From: Brevibacillus borstelensis
Lineage (GTDB): Bacteria > Bacillota > Bacilli > Brevibacillales > Brevibacillaceae
Assembly (NCBI RefSeq): GCF_003710865.1
Contig: NZ_RHHO01000001.1
Coordinates: forward strand, 1 to 64,000
Reading direction: 5' to 3'
Length of the DNA: 64,000 bases
This document shows positions 53,814 through 62,989 of the stretch, piece after piece (within the stretch, counting starts at the first letter, position 1; every line of letters starts with the position of its first letter). Position numbers and translations under genes: made by a program. Under the pieces are notes generated by a model. The model was not told where the DNA came from. It ran no database searches and saw nothing but the letters and a program-made list of their open reading frames with translations.

Positions 53814-54421
53814 AGCGGATAGCCGTCTTTGCATCTGGCAGCGGCTCCAATTTTGAAGCGGTCGTGCAAGCGGCAAAAAGCGGCCGTCTGGCGGGAGCCG
53901 AGATTGCCCTGCTCGTATGCGACAAACCGGGCGCCGGCGTTTTGGAACGGGCTGCTCGGCTTGGCGTAGATGCGTTTGTGTTCGATCCGAAAGCATATCC
54001 GGACAAGGCCACTTTCGAGCGGGAAATCGTCGCCGAGCTGCAGAAGAGAGAAGTAGAGCTTGTCGTATTGGCCGGATATATGAGGCTGGTCGGAGATACG
54101 CTGCTTCAGGCATACGAGGGGCGCATGATCAACCTTCACCCGTCGCTGCTCCCCGCGTTTCCGGGCAAGGATGCCGTCGGCCAGGCACTCTCCTACGGGG
54201 TAAAGATAACGGGGGTAACGGTGCATATGGTCGATGCCGGACTGGATACCGGTCCGATCATCGCGCAGACACCTGTAGAGGTGCTGGAGGATGACACAGC
54301 CGAGAGCCTGAGCGCCCGGATTCATCAGGTGGAGCATGGATTGCTCGTCGACGTCATCGACAAATTGCTCACAGGCCGGGTAAAAGTGGAAGGGCGTCAT
54401 GTACGACAAGGAACGAAATAG
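53810..54421 (+). CDS. purN: GAR transformylase
   Basis: A 203-residue folate-dependent enzyme that formylates GAR. The N-terminal [15 protein letters not shown] binds phosphate and [12 protein letters not shown] (about 105-116) carries the catalytic Asn-His region. GTG start at 53810 overlaps the purM stop. In B. subtilis purH follows at once; here a terminator and 3.4 kb of unrelated genes come first. Confidence 0.96.
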   Translation: MKRIAVFASGSGSNFEAVVQAAKSGRLAGAEIALLVCDKPGAGVLERAARLGVDAFVFDPKAYPDKATFEREIVAELQKREVELVVLAGYMRLVGDTLLQAYEGRMINLHPSLLPAFPGKDAVGQALSYGVKITGVTVHMVDAGLDTGPIIAQTPVEVLEDDTAESLSARIHQVEHGLLVDVIDKLLTGRVKVEGRHVRQGTK

Positions 54422-54448
54422 TGTTTCACTGTACAGTACAATCTGAAT

Positions 54449-54496
54449 AAAATGGGTGTCCCACAAGTCAGATCTGACAATGGGCACCCATTTTTG
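54449..54496 (+). terminator. Terminator after purN
   Basis: AAAATGGGTGTCCCA/TGGGCACCCATTTTT stem followed by T residues. It ends the purC-N transcript and may also serve the convergent anti-sigma gene. Confidence 0.88.
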
Positions 54497-54530
54497 CGTT
54501 GCAGAAGGGGGAAGATGAAAGGGCAGGCTC

Positions 54531-55994
54531 TTATTCTATCACCATTTGCCACGGGCCCTTCAAGAGGTAGCGCGGTTCCCCGATGAAAAAGGTCAGCTCC
54601 TCCATGCCAGGCTGCACCTCCAGCTCCAAGTATTCGATCGCTCCCGTATCTTCGGCTGCTTTCCACATATAGGACATCCGGTCGGCGTTCTGTGTATAGA
54701 CCTTGAAGCTTTGCAGCGTCTTCGCCAGACCGGAATCAAAGCGGACATTTACGTGCACGCGGACAGTCTCGGAATCGACTCGCTCCACTTTTGTAAAATC
54801 GACAGGAAAGCCTGCCAGGAGCACTGTTTGATCAATATTTGCCGATCCTTCCTGTAAAGGAACAGGCACTGTTACCTGCTGTTGCGGTGCATGTTTATCG
54901 GCGACGCGAATATACGGGATCGACAAGCGGTAACGCTCTAAATCCTGCGGTGACCCTGTGAAGAAAAACTCGTTCTGATTGGCAAAAATTGAATCTTTTT
55001 GGATCTCGAGGTTGCCGCCTCGTTCATTTGTCAGCTTCAGCCTTGTCTCCTCGCTTTTATTGAGCGGATCTATGCCGAAGGAGTCTAGTTCAAGACCGTC
55101 AGGCAGGATGGACAGCAGGTTTACCCTGATCCGTTTCTGCGCCATCGGGGTCGTCACTGCCGTAATCGTGACGCCGTTTTTTGCTGCGGTCGGGCCAAGA
55201 CCGTCTAGATTGCCAGCCTGCTTGGCCAACACAAGCGGCAAGGGACCGATAACAGCCACTGGCAGCTCTACGAATACGGCCTCATGACCGGAAAACGGAA
55301 TGGCTCCCCGATACGTATATGATGCCTTCCACCCATTGCTTGAGCTGGTGAACGTGCCGTGCTTAAATTCATAGCGCTCCTTATCGGATTGGCCCGTAGA
55401 CAGGGTGATCTTGTCGGGGGCATGTCCGCCTGTTCCCCTCAGCCTGATCGAGGCTTCCTGCTCCCCGATCATGATGCCGTCCACCTTCCATTCAGAACCG
55501 CGCGCTTCTGCCGAGACAGGCTTCTCCAGCACATAGACGGGATGCCCGTTCCCTTCGCTTACTGTGCCAAATCCCGGGAGGAACTGCAGTATCTTTTTGA
55601 GTTCTGCCCGTACCTCTTCAGATAAACCGATAGCGGCTCCCAGCAAAACAAGCAGGATGGCTGCAGCGAAAGCCCTTTTATGATAGCGTCTTCGGGGCGT
55701 TGCGGGCTTCTTTTGGACAGAGTCGGAGCTTTGGGCATGCGGATGAATGCCCAGCTCATGCCATGTTCTCGTTTTGATCCGGTCCAACGCAGCGTTGTCC
55801 AGAGGAAGAGCCGCATGGGAAGGGGGTTCATGCAAATCGTAAAAGTCCGGGAAATCGAGGAAGTTCGGGGATTCTCGGAAGTCCGGGGATTCTCGGAAGT
55901 CCGGGAAATCACGGAAGTCCTTGAAGTCACGCCAGTCTTCTTCGCTTATTTGATCAATCAGGTCAAATACGGCTTGTTCATCTCTTCCCTTCAT
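54531..55994 (-). CDS. DUF4179-type membrane anti-sigma factor
   Basis: A 487-residue protein with an acidic N-terminal cytoplasmic part (1-105), one membrane segment (about 107-125, AFAAAILLVLLGAAIGL) and a large extracellular region of DUF4179 type. The arrangement, directly after an ECF sigma gene and overlapping it by 17 bases, marks it as the cognate anti-sigma factor. Residues about 21-50 hold an 18-bp-encoded repeat (DF-R-E-S-P). The ATG at 55994 has AGGAGG upstream. Its sigma partner carries a premature stop, so the pair may be inactive. Confidence 0.83.
   Translation of the reverse strand: MKGRDEQAVFDLIDQISEEDWRDFKDFRDFPDFRESPDFRESPNFLDFPDFYDLHEPPSHAALPLDNAALDRIKTRTWHELGIHPHAQSSDSVQKKPATPRRRYHKRAFAAAILLVLLGAAIGLSEEVRAELKKILQFLPGFGTVSEGNGHPVYVLEKPVSAEARGSEWKVDGIMIGEQEASIRLRGTGGHAPDKITLSTGQSDKERYEFKHGTFTSSSNGWKASYTYRGAIPFSGHEAVFVELPVAVIGPLPLVLAKQAGNLDGLGPTAAKNGVTITAVTTPMAQKRIRVNLLSILPDGLELDSFGIDPLNKSEETRLKLTNERGGNLEIQKDSIFANQNEFFFTGSPQDLERYRLSIPYIRVADKHAPQQQVTVPVPLQEGSANIDQTVLLAGFPVDFTKVERVDSETVRVHVNVRFDSGLAKTLQSFKVYTQNADRMSYMWKAAEDTGAIEYLELEVQPGMEELTFFIGEPRYLLKGPWQMVIE
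55843..55932 (-). repeat. 18-bp tandem repeat in the anti-sigma gene
   Basis: Five head-to-tail 18-base units on the plus strand begin AAGTCCGGG or close variants (55843, 55861, 55879, 55897, 55915). They encode RDFPDF/RESPDF/RESPNF/LDFPDF hexapeptides in the cytoplasmic linker. Confidence 0.9.
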
Positions 55995-56553
55995 ACGTAT
56001 CCTCCTGTTCCAAAAGGTGCATCTGCTGCCTGAGGGCTTGCCGGGAGCGAAACAGCCGATTCTCGACCGCCTTTTTGGTCAACCCCGTCTCAGCCGCGAT
56101 GTTCTCCAAAGTCTCGTAGTAAAAATACCGTTTGATAAAAATGCGTCTGTCCGGTTCGGGAAAGGAGCGAATCAGAGCGACAATTTGTGCGGAACGCTCG
56201 CGGGAGAGGACAACGGTCTCCAGGTCTGTACGGGAAGTCGGTTCTGCAGCCAATGGCGCTCCATTGCCCCGCTCCTGAAGCTTGCGGCGATAATCCAGCG
56301 CTTTGTATTTGGCGAGAATCAGCAGCCACGTTTTCCATGTTCCCCGGCTTTCATCGAATTCGGCAATTTTTTTCTACGCGGTGATAAAAGCGTCGCTTAC
56401 ACACTCTTCGATGTCTTCCCGGCTCCCGATGCCGCCGATGATCCGGTACACGAGGGTGTAGACGTTTTTTCCGTATACGTTCATTGCGTATTCCAAAGCA
56501 ATCGGATTGCGGTTCTTTAGTTCGCTTGCAAGGTTCTCTTCGCTGATGTTCAT
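55978..56553 (-). pseudogene. ECF sigma factor gene with in-frame amber codon
   Basis: Reading from the ATG at 56553 gives a complete 191-codon sigma-70 family frame except for a TAG at 56374-56376 (minus strand). Before it: region 2 start MNISEENLASELKNRNPIALEY ending ECVSDAFITA. After it: KKIAEFDESRGTWKTWLLILAKYKALDYRRKL, then region 4 (FPEPDRRIFIKRYFYYETLENIAAETGLTKKAVENRLF). The amber replaces the Trp usual in the FxxxW motif, and TGG to TAG is a single change. Gene, amber suppression or sequence error cannot be told apart here. Its stop overlaps the anti-sigma start. Confidence 0.82.
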
Positions 56554-56746
56554 TTCGATCCACGCCGGGCCCCTTTCAACGTTCGTTTCATCTATGTATC
56601 AATGACTACGTTTCGATTTTGGTAAAACACTCAGACACTCTTCAAAAAACTTTTCGCGATCTCGCTCAAAAGAGCAAACAAGAAGAAGCGGAATGTTCAG
56701 TCTTTCCGGTATAATCAAACAAAGTACCTGGAAGGAGAGGAATAAC

Positions 56747-57214
56747 ATGGATAAGGTCATACATAAAAGCGTAAAGCTATCTTGCGGCCCTGCGCAAGCC
56801 TTTCAATTCTTTACCGGGAGCGAGCATCTGGCCAGCTGGCTGACCAATGCGGCGGAGGTGGAGCCTGTGGCGGGAGGCAAATACGAGCTGTTCTGGGCAC
56901 CGGACGATCGCGAAAACGACAGCACTATCGGCTGCAAGGTGCTGGCCATCGAGGAGAACAAACTGCTGGTCTTTGAATGGAAGGGGACAAGGCAGTTTGC
57001 CTCACTGATGAACGAAGCGCGTCCGCTCACCCATGTCGTCGTATCCTTCATTCCGGACGGAGAAGGAACCAACGTGCAGCTTGTGCATAACGGATGGGGC
57101 AGCACAGAAGAATGGGACGCTGCACGCGGCTGGTTTGAGCAGGCATGGAACATGGCGTTGGCCGGGCTTGAAAAGTACGCGAGTGCGCAGCCGGTCGCAA
57201 AGTGCTGTGAATAA
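56747..57214 (+). CDS. SRPBCC (AHSA1-like) domain protein
   Basis: A 155-residue START-superfamily protein of the AHSA1/YndB type: HKSVKLSCGPAQAFQFFTGSEHLASWLT at 4-31, GGKYELFW, and the terminal HNGWGSTEEWDAARGWFEQAWNMALAGLEKY. The fold binds hydrophobic ligands or acts as a stress-related chaperone accessory; no specific role is known. The ATG at 56747 has GGAAGGAGAGG upstream. Confidence 0.87.
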   Translation: MDKVIHKSVKLSCGPAQAFQFFTGSEHLASWLTNAAEVEPVAGGKYELFWAPDDRENDSTIGCKVLAIEENKLLVFEWKGTRQFASLMNEARPLTHVVVSFIPDGEGTNVQLVHNGWGSTEEWDAARGWFEQAWNMALAGLEKYASAQPVAKCCE

Positions 57215-57351
57215 AAAACGGCGATCCTCTCAGAACGGTTGGACCTATAAGCTGTCCCCCAAAAAAACCGAGCGTATAGACGCTCGTCAACAAAAACTTT
57301 TCGCATGCCCCGACATACAGTAAAGGGAAGGTGGAAATAAGGAGGGGCCAA

Positions 57352-57726
57352 ATGAACGGGGACTTCGTAGCCGATCTGTTGGGGAAGCTGAGTAAACGAA
57401 CGGGTCGGGAGTGGACGATGACCGACATTATGAAGCTTGCGGAGAAACTCCCTAAAAACGGGAACGGAAATATTGAATCCGTCTTGAGTGAGCTGTCGGA
57501 TATGGGACTTGATCTTTCGGACGAAACGAAAGACAAAGTCAGGCAGCAGGTAAAAGACGGCAAATCCCTTTCCGCGGATACAATCGGGGAGCTCATGACG
57601 ACCAGTCAGAAGAAGGAATCGGGAGAAAAGAAAAAATCGTCCCCGAAGGGCAGCGGAAAAGTGAAAAACCTCTCTTTGGCGGAACGGATCAAAAAGATGC
57701 AAAGCCGCAAAAAGAAGCGGACATGA
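57352..57726 (+). CDS. SpoVIF-like sporulation protein
   Basis: A 124-residue basic protein. The first 85 residues (KLSKRTGREWTMTDIMKLAEKLPKNG, then LDLSDETKDKVRQQVKDGKSLSADTIGELM) resemble stage VI sporulation protein F of Bacillus, a small spore-coat maturation protein. A Lys/Ser-rich tail follows (about 88-124). The ATG at 57352 has GGAGGGG upstream; a GTG at 57331 lacks a site. Assignment rests on remembered similarity and is moderate. Confidence 0.6.
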   Translation: MNGDFVADLLGKLSKRTGREWTMTDIMKLAEKLPKNGNGNIESVLSELSDMGLDLSDETKDKVRQQVKDGKSLSADTIGELMTTSQKKESGEKKKSSPKGSGKVKNLSLAERIKKMQSRKKKRT

Positions 57727-57766
57727 CAGGATAAACGCTGTATCGTATAACGAGAACAAAAAAGAT

Positions 57767-57810
57767 ACGCAGCCGACTGTGCCCCGGCACCGAAGGCTGC
57801 GTTTTGTTTT
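57767..57810 (+). terminator. Terminator after the SpoVIF-like gene
   Basis: ACGCAGCC/GGCTGCGT stem followed by TTTGTTTTG. Confidence 0.82.
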
Positions 57811-57812
57811 GT

Positions 57813-57869
57813 CCGAACAATCTTGATAAAAACGTACAATTATGTTTTAATGTATATGTAATGTTCGTG
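57813..57869 (+). promoter_or_regulatory. purH promoter with flanking PurR-like cores
   Basis: TTGATA (57823-57828), 17-base spacer, TTTAAT (57846-57851). CCGAACAAT at 57813-57821 and ATGTTCGTG at 57861-57869 flank it as inverted CGAAC cores, echoing the purC promoter. Confidence 0.62.
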
Positions 57870-57909
57870 TTTTTACAACCTTTTTGAAAAAAGTCAGGAG
57901 GTTCTATTC

Positions 57910-59457
57910 GTGAGTGTGAAAAAAGCACTGATCAGCGTTTCGGACAAAACTGGGTTGGTACCTTTTGCGCGCCGCTTGGCTGCCGCTGGGGTCGAGATCA
58001 TTTCTACCGGCGGGACAGCTTCTCTGCTCAAGGAAGCGGGCATCCCCGTCATTGGCATTTCAGATGTGACCGGTTTTCCAGAAATCATGGACGGACGCGT
58101 CAAGACGCTGCACCCGAATATTCATGGAGGTCTCTTGGCTGTTCGCGACAACGAGTCGCATCTTCAGCAGTTGAAAGAACTGAACATCGACACGATTGAT
58201 CTGGTCGTAGTCAATTTGTATCCATTTAAAGAAACGATTGCGAAACCCGGCGTTACTTATGCCGAGGCAATTGAAAATATTGATATCGGCGGTCCGACGA
58301 TGCTTCGCTCTGCCGCCAAAAACCACCAATTCGTCACAGTGGTTGTGGACGCAGCGGATTACGAGAAAGTGGCCGGAGAAATTGAAGCAGCGGGCGATAC
58401 TACACGGGAAACACGCCGTCTATTGGCTGCCAAGGTATTCGGGCATACGGCCGCGTATGATGCCCTGATCGCGCGCTACCTGAACAATCAGGTGGGAGAA
58501 GCATTTCCGGAAAGCCTGACCGTGACGTATGAAAAGGTGCAGGATTTGCGCTACGGCGAAAATCCGCATCAGCGTGCAGCTTTCTATCAGGAACCGCTTG
58601 CGGGGATGACTTCTGTCGCTGGCGCTGAGCAATTACATGGAAAAGAGCTTTCCTACAATAATATTAATGATGCGGATGCGGCTCTCGCTATCGTCCGTGA
58701 ATTTACAGAGCCGGCAGTCGTCGCGATCAAGCACTCCAATCCGTGCGGTGTCGGCATTGGCGGCGATGTCCGCGAGGCGTATCAAAAAGCGTTTGAAGCC
58801 GACCCGGTTTCGATTTTCGGCGGGATCGTCGCTGCCAACCGGCCGATCGATAAAGAGACGGCCCTGTTGATGAAAGAAACCTTTTTGGAAATTATCCTCG
58901 CTCCCGATTTTACCGAGGAGGCATTGAATGTCCTGACTGAAAAGAAAAACCTGCGCCTCTTGCGCCTGCCGGATCTGGCGCCTGTCCAAAAAGATGCCGC
59001 TGTTCTCCGGGTAGCGCCGGTAGCGGGCGGAGCGCTGGTTCAGGATTACGATCTCAAGCAGCTCGCCGATGAGGAGATTCGCGTCGCTACCGACAGAGAG
59101 CCTACAGCCGAGGAGCTGGCGCAGTTGAAATTCGCCTGGAAGGTGGTCAAGCACGTCAAATCCAACGCGATCGTACTGGCCGCAGATAACATGACCATCG
59201 GTATAGGAGCCGGTCAAATGAATCGAGTCGGTTCTGCCAAGATTGCCATCGAGCAGGCTGGTGAAAAAGCCCGCGGTTCCGTAATGGCTTCCGATGCTTT
59301 TTTCCCGATGCCCGATACCGTCGAAGCAGCGGCAAAAGCGGGAATTACGGCGATTATCCAACCAGGCGGCTCTGTACGGGACCAAGAATCGATTGATGCC
59401 TGCAACCGTTTTGGGATTGCCATGGTCTTTACTGGTGTGCGACACTTTAAGCATTAG
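57910..59457 (+). CDS. purH: AICAR transformylase/IMP cyclohydrolase
   Basis: A 515-residue bifunctional enzyme for the last two steps to IMP. The N-terminal cyclohydrolase part opens [13 protein letters not shown] and has STGGTASLL and DGRVKTLHP; the transformylase part has [11 protein letters not shown] near 277-287. The GTG at 57910 follows CAGGAGG. It is the first gene of a two-gene purH-purD operon, with purD 27 bases downstream. Confidence 0.98.
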   Translation: MSVKKALISVSDKTGLVPFARRLAAAGVEIISTGGTASLLKEAGIPVIGISDVTGFPEIMDGRVKTLHPNIHGGLLAVRDNESHLQQLKELNIDTIDLVVVNLYPFKETIAKPGVTYAEAIENIDIGGPTMLRSAAKNHQFVTVVVDAADYEKVAGEIEAAGDTTRETRRLLAAKVFGHTAAYDALIARYLNNQVGEAFPESLTVTYEKVQDLRYGENPHQRAAFYQEPLAGMTSVAGAEQLHGKELSYNNINDADAALAIVREFTEPAVVAIKHSNPCGVGIGGDVREAYQKAFEADPVSIFGGIVAANRPIDKETALLMKETFLEIILAPDFTEEALNVLTEKKNLRLLRLPDLAPVQKDAAVLRVAPVAGGALVQDYDLKQLADEEIRVATDREPTAEELAQLKFAWKVVKHVKSNAIVLAADNMTIGIGAGQMNRVGSAKIAIEQAGEKARGSVMASDAFFPMPDTVEAAAKAGITAIIQPGGSVRDQESIDACNRFGIAMVFTGVRHFKH

Positions 59458-59484
59458 AAGAGAGAGAATACAGGAGGGAATACG

Positions 59485-60753
59485 ATGAACGTACTGGTAA
59501 TCGGCAGCGGCGGCCGTGAACACGCCATTGTCTGGAAGCTGGCGCAAAGCTCCAAGGTGAAAAAGATTTTCTGTGCCCCCGGCAATGGAGGAACAGCCCT
59601 GCTGGCGAAGAACGTGCCGATTCCCGTTCATGATTTTGCCGCACTGGCACAGTTTGCCAAGGACGAAGGCATCGATTTGACGATTGTAGGCCCGGAGGAC
59701 CCGCTGCTGGGAGGCATTGTCGACTTTTTCCTGGAGCGCAGCCTGCCGATCTACGGACCGACTGCCCAAGCTGCGAAAATCGAGGGAAGCAAATCGTTTG
59801 CCAAATATCTGATGAAGCGTTACAACATACCGACAGCGAAGTATGAATCCTTTATCGACTATGAGTCTGCACTTGCTTATGTGCGTGAGCAGGGAGCGCC
59901 GATTGTGGTAAAAGCGGATGGACTTGCCGCAGGCAAAGGGGTCGTGGTGGCGGAGACGCTGGAAAAAGCGGAGCGGGCGTTGTACAGCATCATGGAAGAG
60001 AACGCATTCGGCCAGGCAGGAGCCCGTGTGGTCATCGAAGAGTGCATGCGCGGAGAAGAACTGTCCCTCCTCTCCTTTGTCGATGGAGAGACGGTCAAGC
60101 CGATGATCACCTCCCAGGACCACAAGCGGGTGTTTGACAACGATCAAGGACCGAATACCGGGGGAATGGGCACCTATGCGCCGGTACCGCACATGTCAGC
60201 CAAGCTGGTAGATGAAATCGTGGCAAAAATCGTCCAGCCGATGGCATCCGGCATGGTCCGGGACGGCATTCCGTTTCGCGGCGTGCTGTACACCGGTTTG
60301 ATGATCACCTCGGAGGGGCCGAAGGTTGTGGAATTCAACGCCCGCTTCGGCGATCCGGAGACGCAGGTCATTCTGCCGCTCCTCAAGACCGATCTGGTGG
60401 ATATTTGCACGGCGACGGTCAACGGCGAACTGGCTTCCCTGGATGTTGAGTGGAAGCAGGAGAGTGCGGTCTGCGTCGTCATGGCTGCTCCCGGCTACCC
60501 CGGTGAGTACCCGAAGGGCTCGCTCATCACCGGACTGGAGCAGCAAGCAGAAGGCGTAGCCGTCTTTCATGCCGGCACCAAGCAAACGCCAGAGGGCACA
60601 GTCACGAGCGGCGGCCGCGTACTCGGCGTGACCAGCATCGGCAAAGACCTGGAGGAAGCGAGAGCGTCTGCCTACGAGGCGGTACGTTCCATCTCCTTCG
60701 AAGGCGCCCACTACCGCACCGACATCGCTGCCAAGGCGCTGGGAAACCGGTAA
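59485..60753 (+). CDS. purD: GAR synthetase
   Basis: A 422-residue ATP-grasp ligase joining glycine to phosphoribosylamine. NVLVIGSGGREHAI at the N-terminus, IVGPEDPLLGGIVD, and DGLAAGKGVVVA near 148-159, then DHKRVFDNDQGPNTGGMG near 213-230 are family motifs. The ATG has AGGAGGG upstream. The operon ends with a strong terminator. Confidence 0.98.
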   Translation: MNVLVIGSGGREHAIVWKLAQSSKVKKIFCAPGNGGTALLAKNVPIPVHDFAALAQFAKDEGIDLTIVGPEDPLLGGIVDFFLERSLPIYGPTAQAAKIEGSKSFAKYLMKRYNIPTAKYESFIDYESALAYVREQGAPIVVKADGLAAGKGVVVAETLEKAERALYSIMEENAFGQAGARVVIEECMRGEELSLLSFVDGETVKPMITSQDHKRVFDNDQGPNTGGMGTYAPVPHMSAKLVDEIVAKIVQPMASGMVRDGIPFRGVLYTGLMITSEGPKVVEFNARFGDPETQVILPLLKTDLVDICTATVNGELASLDVEWKQESAVCVVMAAPGYPGEYPKGSLITGLEQQAEGVAVFHAGTKQTPEGTVTSGGRVLGVTSIGKDLEEARASAYEAVRSISFEGAHYRTDIAAKALGNR

Positions 60754-60831
60754 GGTAAGGGCGTACGAGAAGCGAGAACGGGTCTGTTCGAATGGGCTTG
60801 ACCTGCTTCCAAAAAGCTGCTGCAAAAGCAA

Positions 60832-60878
60832 ACAAGCCTCCAATCCCGAGAAGCGGATTGAAGGCTTGTCTTGTTTTG
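60832..60878 (+). terminator. Terminator of purHD
   Basis: ACAAGCCTCCAATCC/GGATTGAAGGCTTGT stem, then CTTGTTTTG. Nothing else is visible up to 61001. Confidence 0.88.
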
Positions 60879-61001
60879 TGATAGTCCGGCAAAAGCCAAA
60901 AGCCGTAGAGATGAAAATGGAGAAAACGCGAAAGGTCTTTGGGACACAACCCAGGCGGAATGGAAAAAGGGGAACACGCTTTCCCGACCCAACCAACGCT
61001 A

Positions 61002-62288
61002 TTAAACCCCAATCTCCTCCCGGGAAGCCGCTGCCTTTGCCCGTCTCTCCAAAAGCTGAGACAGTAAATAAACGACGAGAAACAGCACCATGCACCCTGC
61101 AGACAGGCGGTACATCACTCCATAGCTGGATGCCGAAGCGACGGCTCCCAGCAGCATGGCCCCCAGCGCAATTCCCAAATCAATCGAATTGAGAAAAAGC
61201 CCGTTGGCCATCCCGCGCTTTGCCGGAGAGACCTGCTTGATCATCCAGGCCTGAATCGACGGCTGAATAATTCCGTAGCCGAGACCGTAAAATAAGGCGG
61301 CTGTCAGCAGCGTCGGGACAGAGGATGCTTGGGAGACCAGCACAAGCCCGATCACGGCCAGCAGGGCTCCGGGAGGAAGAACGGCCCAGTGCCCCTTTTT
61401 GTCAAATATTTTCCCTGAGACAGGCCGGATCAATACCATGGCAAATGCGTTGCAAAGAAAAAACCAGCCGACGTTGTCGATATGAACCTCTTTTCCGAAC
61501 AGCGCCAAAAAGCTGATCAGGCCTCCGTACGTGATGGAGAGCAAAAGATTTAAAAAGGCTGGAAGCAAAATGCCCCGGCCGGAAGCTCCACTGGTACCGC
61601 TGCCGGTTGGAAATGGCTGCTTGCTGATCTGGTGCTTGCTACTCGGAATCTGTGGCGTGCCGGTTTGATTCGCCTGCCCCTCTTTGCTTTCACGCATGGC
61701 ATGGAGCGGTGCCGCCGGCTGTATGATCCGCAGCATAGGGATGATGGCGATTACGAGCACAACAGCCGAAGCGGAAAGGGCGACAAACCCGAATTGTCCC
61801 AATATCCAAAGTCCGATCACGGGAGCAATCGACATCGCCAGACTGGACGAGAGGCCAAAGTACCCCATGCCTTCCCCCATCCGTTTGGGCGGGATGACAT
61901 TGGACGCAAGAGTAGGAAAGGTCGTGCTCGTCATCCCGAATCCGACGCCGAATACAATGCGCATGACCAGCAGAAAGGCGATTGTCCCTGCCCAAACGTA
62001 ACCGGCTGTCGCAAGAATAACGATAGACAGTCCGAGCAGCAAAATCGTTTTGCTGTTTTTCGGTTGCAAGACCTTGCCTGTAAAAATCCGGGCGACCACA
62101 GCCGCAAAGGCAAACAGGCTAATCACCAGGCTCACCGTGAAATCACTCGCGCCGAATTGTTCCTTTACATACGCCGGGAATGATGGCGTCATCATTTGCA
62201 AATTCAAAAACAACAGCAGGTTGCAAAGCGTCAGGAGGACAAACTTGCCCGTCCATAGCTTTTCATTTGTCTCTGGTTTCTCTTCCAC
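61002..62288 (-). CDS. MFS drug-type transporter
   Basis: A 428-residue major facilitator with 12 predicted membrane segments and a hydrophilic central loop (about 200-235). The early GKVLQPKNSKTILLLG loop corresponds to the MFS motif A region, and GFGMTSTTFPTLASNVIPPKRMGEGMGYFG is typical of exporters. GTG start at 62288 with GGAGTGG upstream. It lies 11 bases after a marR gene, which very likely represses it; it is probably a multidrug or metabolite exporter. Confidence 0.88.
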   Translation of the reverse strand: MEEKPETNEKLWTGKFVLLTLCNLLLFLNLQMMTPSFPAYVKEQFGASDFTVSLVISLFAFAAVVARIFTGKVLQPKNSKTILLLGLSIVILATAGYVWAGTIAFLLVMRIVFGVGFGMTSTTFPTLASNVIPPKRMGEGMGYFGLSSSLAMSIAPVIGLWILGQFGFVALSASAVVLVIAIIPMLRIIQPAAPLHAMRESKEGQANQTGTPQIPSSKHQISKQPFPTGSGTSGASGRGILLPAFLNLLLSITYGGLISFLALFGKEVHIDNVGWFFLCNAFAMVLIRPVSGKIFDKKGHWAVLPPGALLAVIGLVLVSQASSVPTLLTAALFYGLGYGIIQPSIQAWMIKQVSPAKRGMANGLFLNSIDLGIALGAMLLGAVASASSYGVMYRLSAGCMVLFLVVYLLSQLLERRAKAAASREEIGV

Positions 62289-62299
62289 CTATTCCACTC

Positions 62300-62743
62300 C
62301 TACTCCATGATGACTTGGTTGACATTGTTTTGAATGGTCAAAAGAGTGTCCTTCAACAGCTCAAGCCGTTCCGGGTCTATGCCTGCAAGCATTTCATCAA
62401 TCGCTTGTTTCTCCAGAGGTATAGCCTGCTCGACAAACGATTTTCCTTTTTCGGTCAGATAGATTAAAAAAGCGCGCCGATCAGCAGGACTCACCTTTTT
62501 CTCGATCAATTCCTTCCGCAAAAGAACATCGAGTATCCGGGCAGTCGTCGGTTGATCCTTGGCTGTGCGGATGGCGATCTCCTTCTGGTTGATGCCGTCC
62601 TGCTCGCACAGCCTGAGCAACACAGCCAGCTGTTCCGGTGTAATATCCAGCTCCTTGAGGCGGATGGTGACAAGATGGCTCACCCGCCGATAAGTGATAC
62701 CGAGAAGAAATCCGATTGATTGATAGTGAGGCGTAGAAACCAT
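62300..62743 (-). CDS. MarR-family regulator
   Basis: A 147-residue winged-helix repressor: SHLVTIRLKELDITPEQLAVLLRLCEQDGINQKEIAIRTAKDQPTTARILDVLLRKELIEK spans the recognition helix and wing. The ATG at 62743 has AGGAGCT upstream. It is the first gene of the marR-MFS operon; its own promoter carries an inverted-repeat operator, so it is autoregulated. Confidence 0.92.
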   Translation of the reverse strand: MVSTPHYQSIGFLLGITYRRVSHLVTIRLKELDITPEQLAVLLRLCEQDGINQKEIAIRTAKDQPTTARILDVLLRKELIEKKVSPADRRAFLIYLTEKGKSFVEQAIPLEKQAIDEMLAGIDPERLELLKDTLLTIQNNVNQVIME

Positions 62744-62767
62744 GAGGGACAGCTCCTATCCAAAATG

Positions 62768-62808
62768 ATTGTCATAACAATTATATGTATAACATATTTT
62801 CTTGTAAA
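62768..62808 (-). promoter_or_regulatory. marR promoter and operator
   Basis: On the minus strand TTTACA (62808-62803), a 17-base spacer and TATAAT (62785-62780), followed by the palindrome ATTGT-N4-ACAAT (62768-62781) that overlaps the -10 and start point, as expected for MarR repression. Confidence 0.8.
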
Positions 62809-62823
62809 CCAAAATTAACAAAA

Positions 62824-62853
62824 GGAGATACGCCTGTTATTGGCGGTATCTCC
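62824..62853. terminator. Hairpin after the 45-residue membrane protein gene
   Basis: GGAGATACGCC/GGCGGTATCTCC stem, with T-rich flanks on the plus strand (CTTTGTTTTT) and TTTTGTTAA on the minus strand; the stop codon of the small gene lies in the loop. Confidence 0.6.
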
Positions 62854-62974
62854 CTTTGTTTTTGCGCGTGTTGTAAAAAAAGTATCCCATCGCCGCCACG
62901 CAGGCTATGATGATGGCGATGACAAACACATTGTGGGAAAACCATTCGTACAGGGGAGGGCCGACAATCGTCAT
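62837..62974 (-). CDS. Small membrane protein, 45 residues
   Basis: An open frame on the minus strand with AGAGGAGG upstream of the ATG at 62974. The product starts MTIVGPPLYEWFSHNVFV, has one membrane segment (about 16-36, VFVIAIIIACVAAMGYFF) and a basic tail TRKNKGRYRQ. It follows the DUF2892 gene by 15 bases, so the two are likely co-transcribed. No family recognised. Confidence 0.75.
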   Translation of the reverse strand: MTIVGPPLYEWFSHNVFVIAIIIACVAAMGYFFYNTRKNKGRYRQ

Positions 62975-62989
62975 AAAGCAGTCCTCCTC

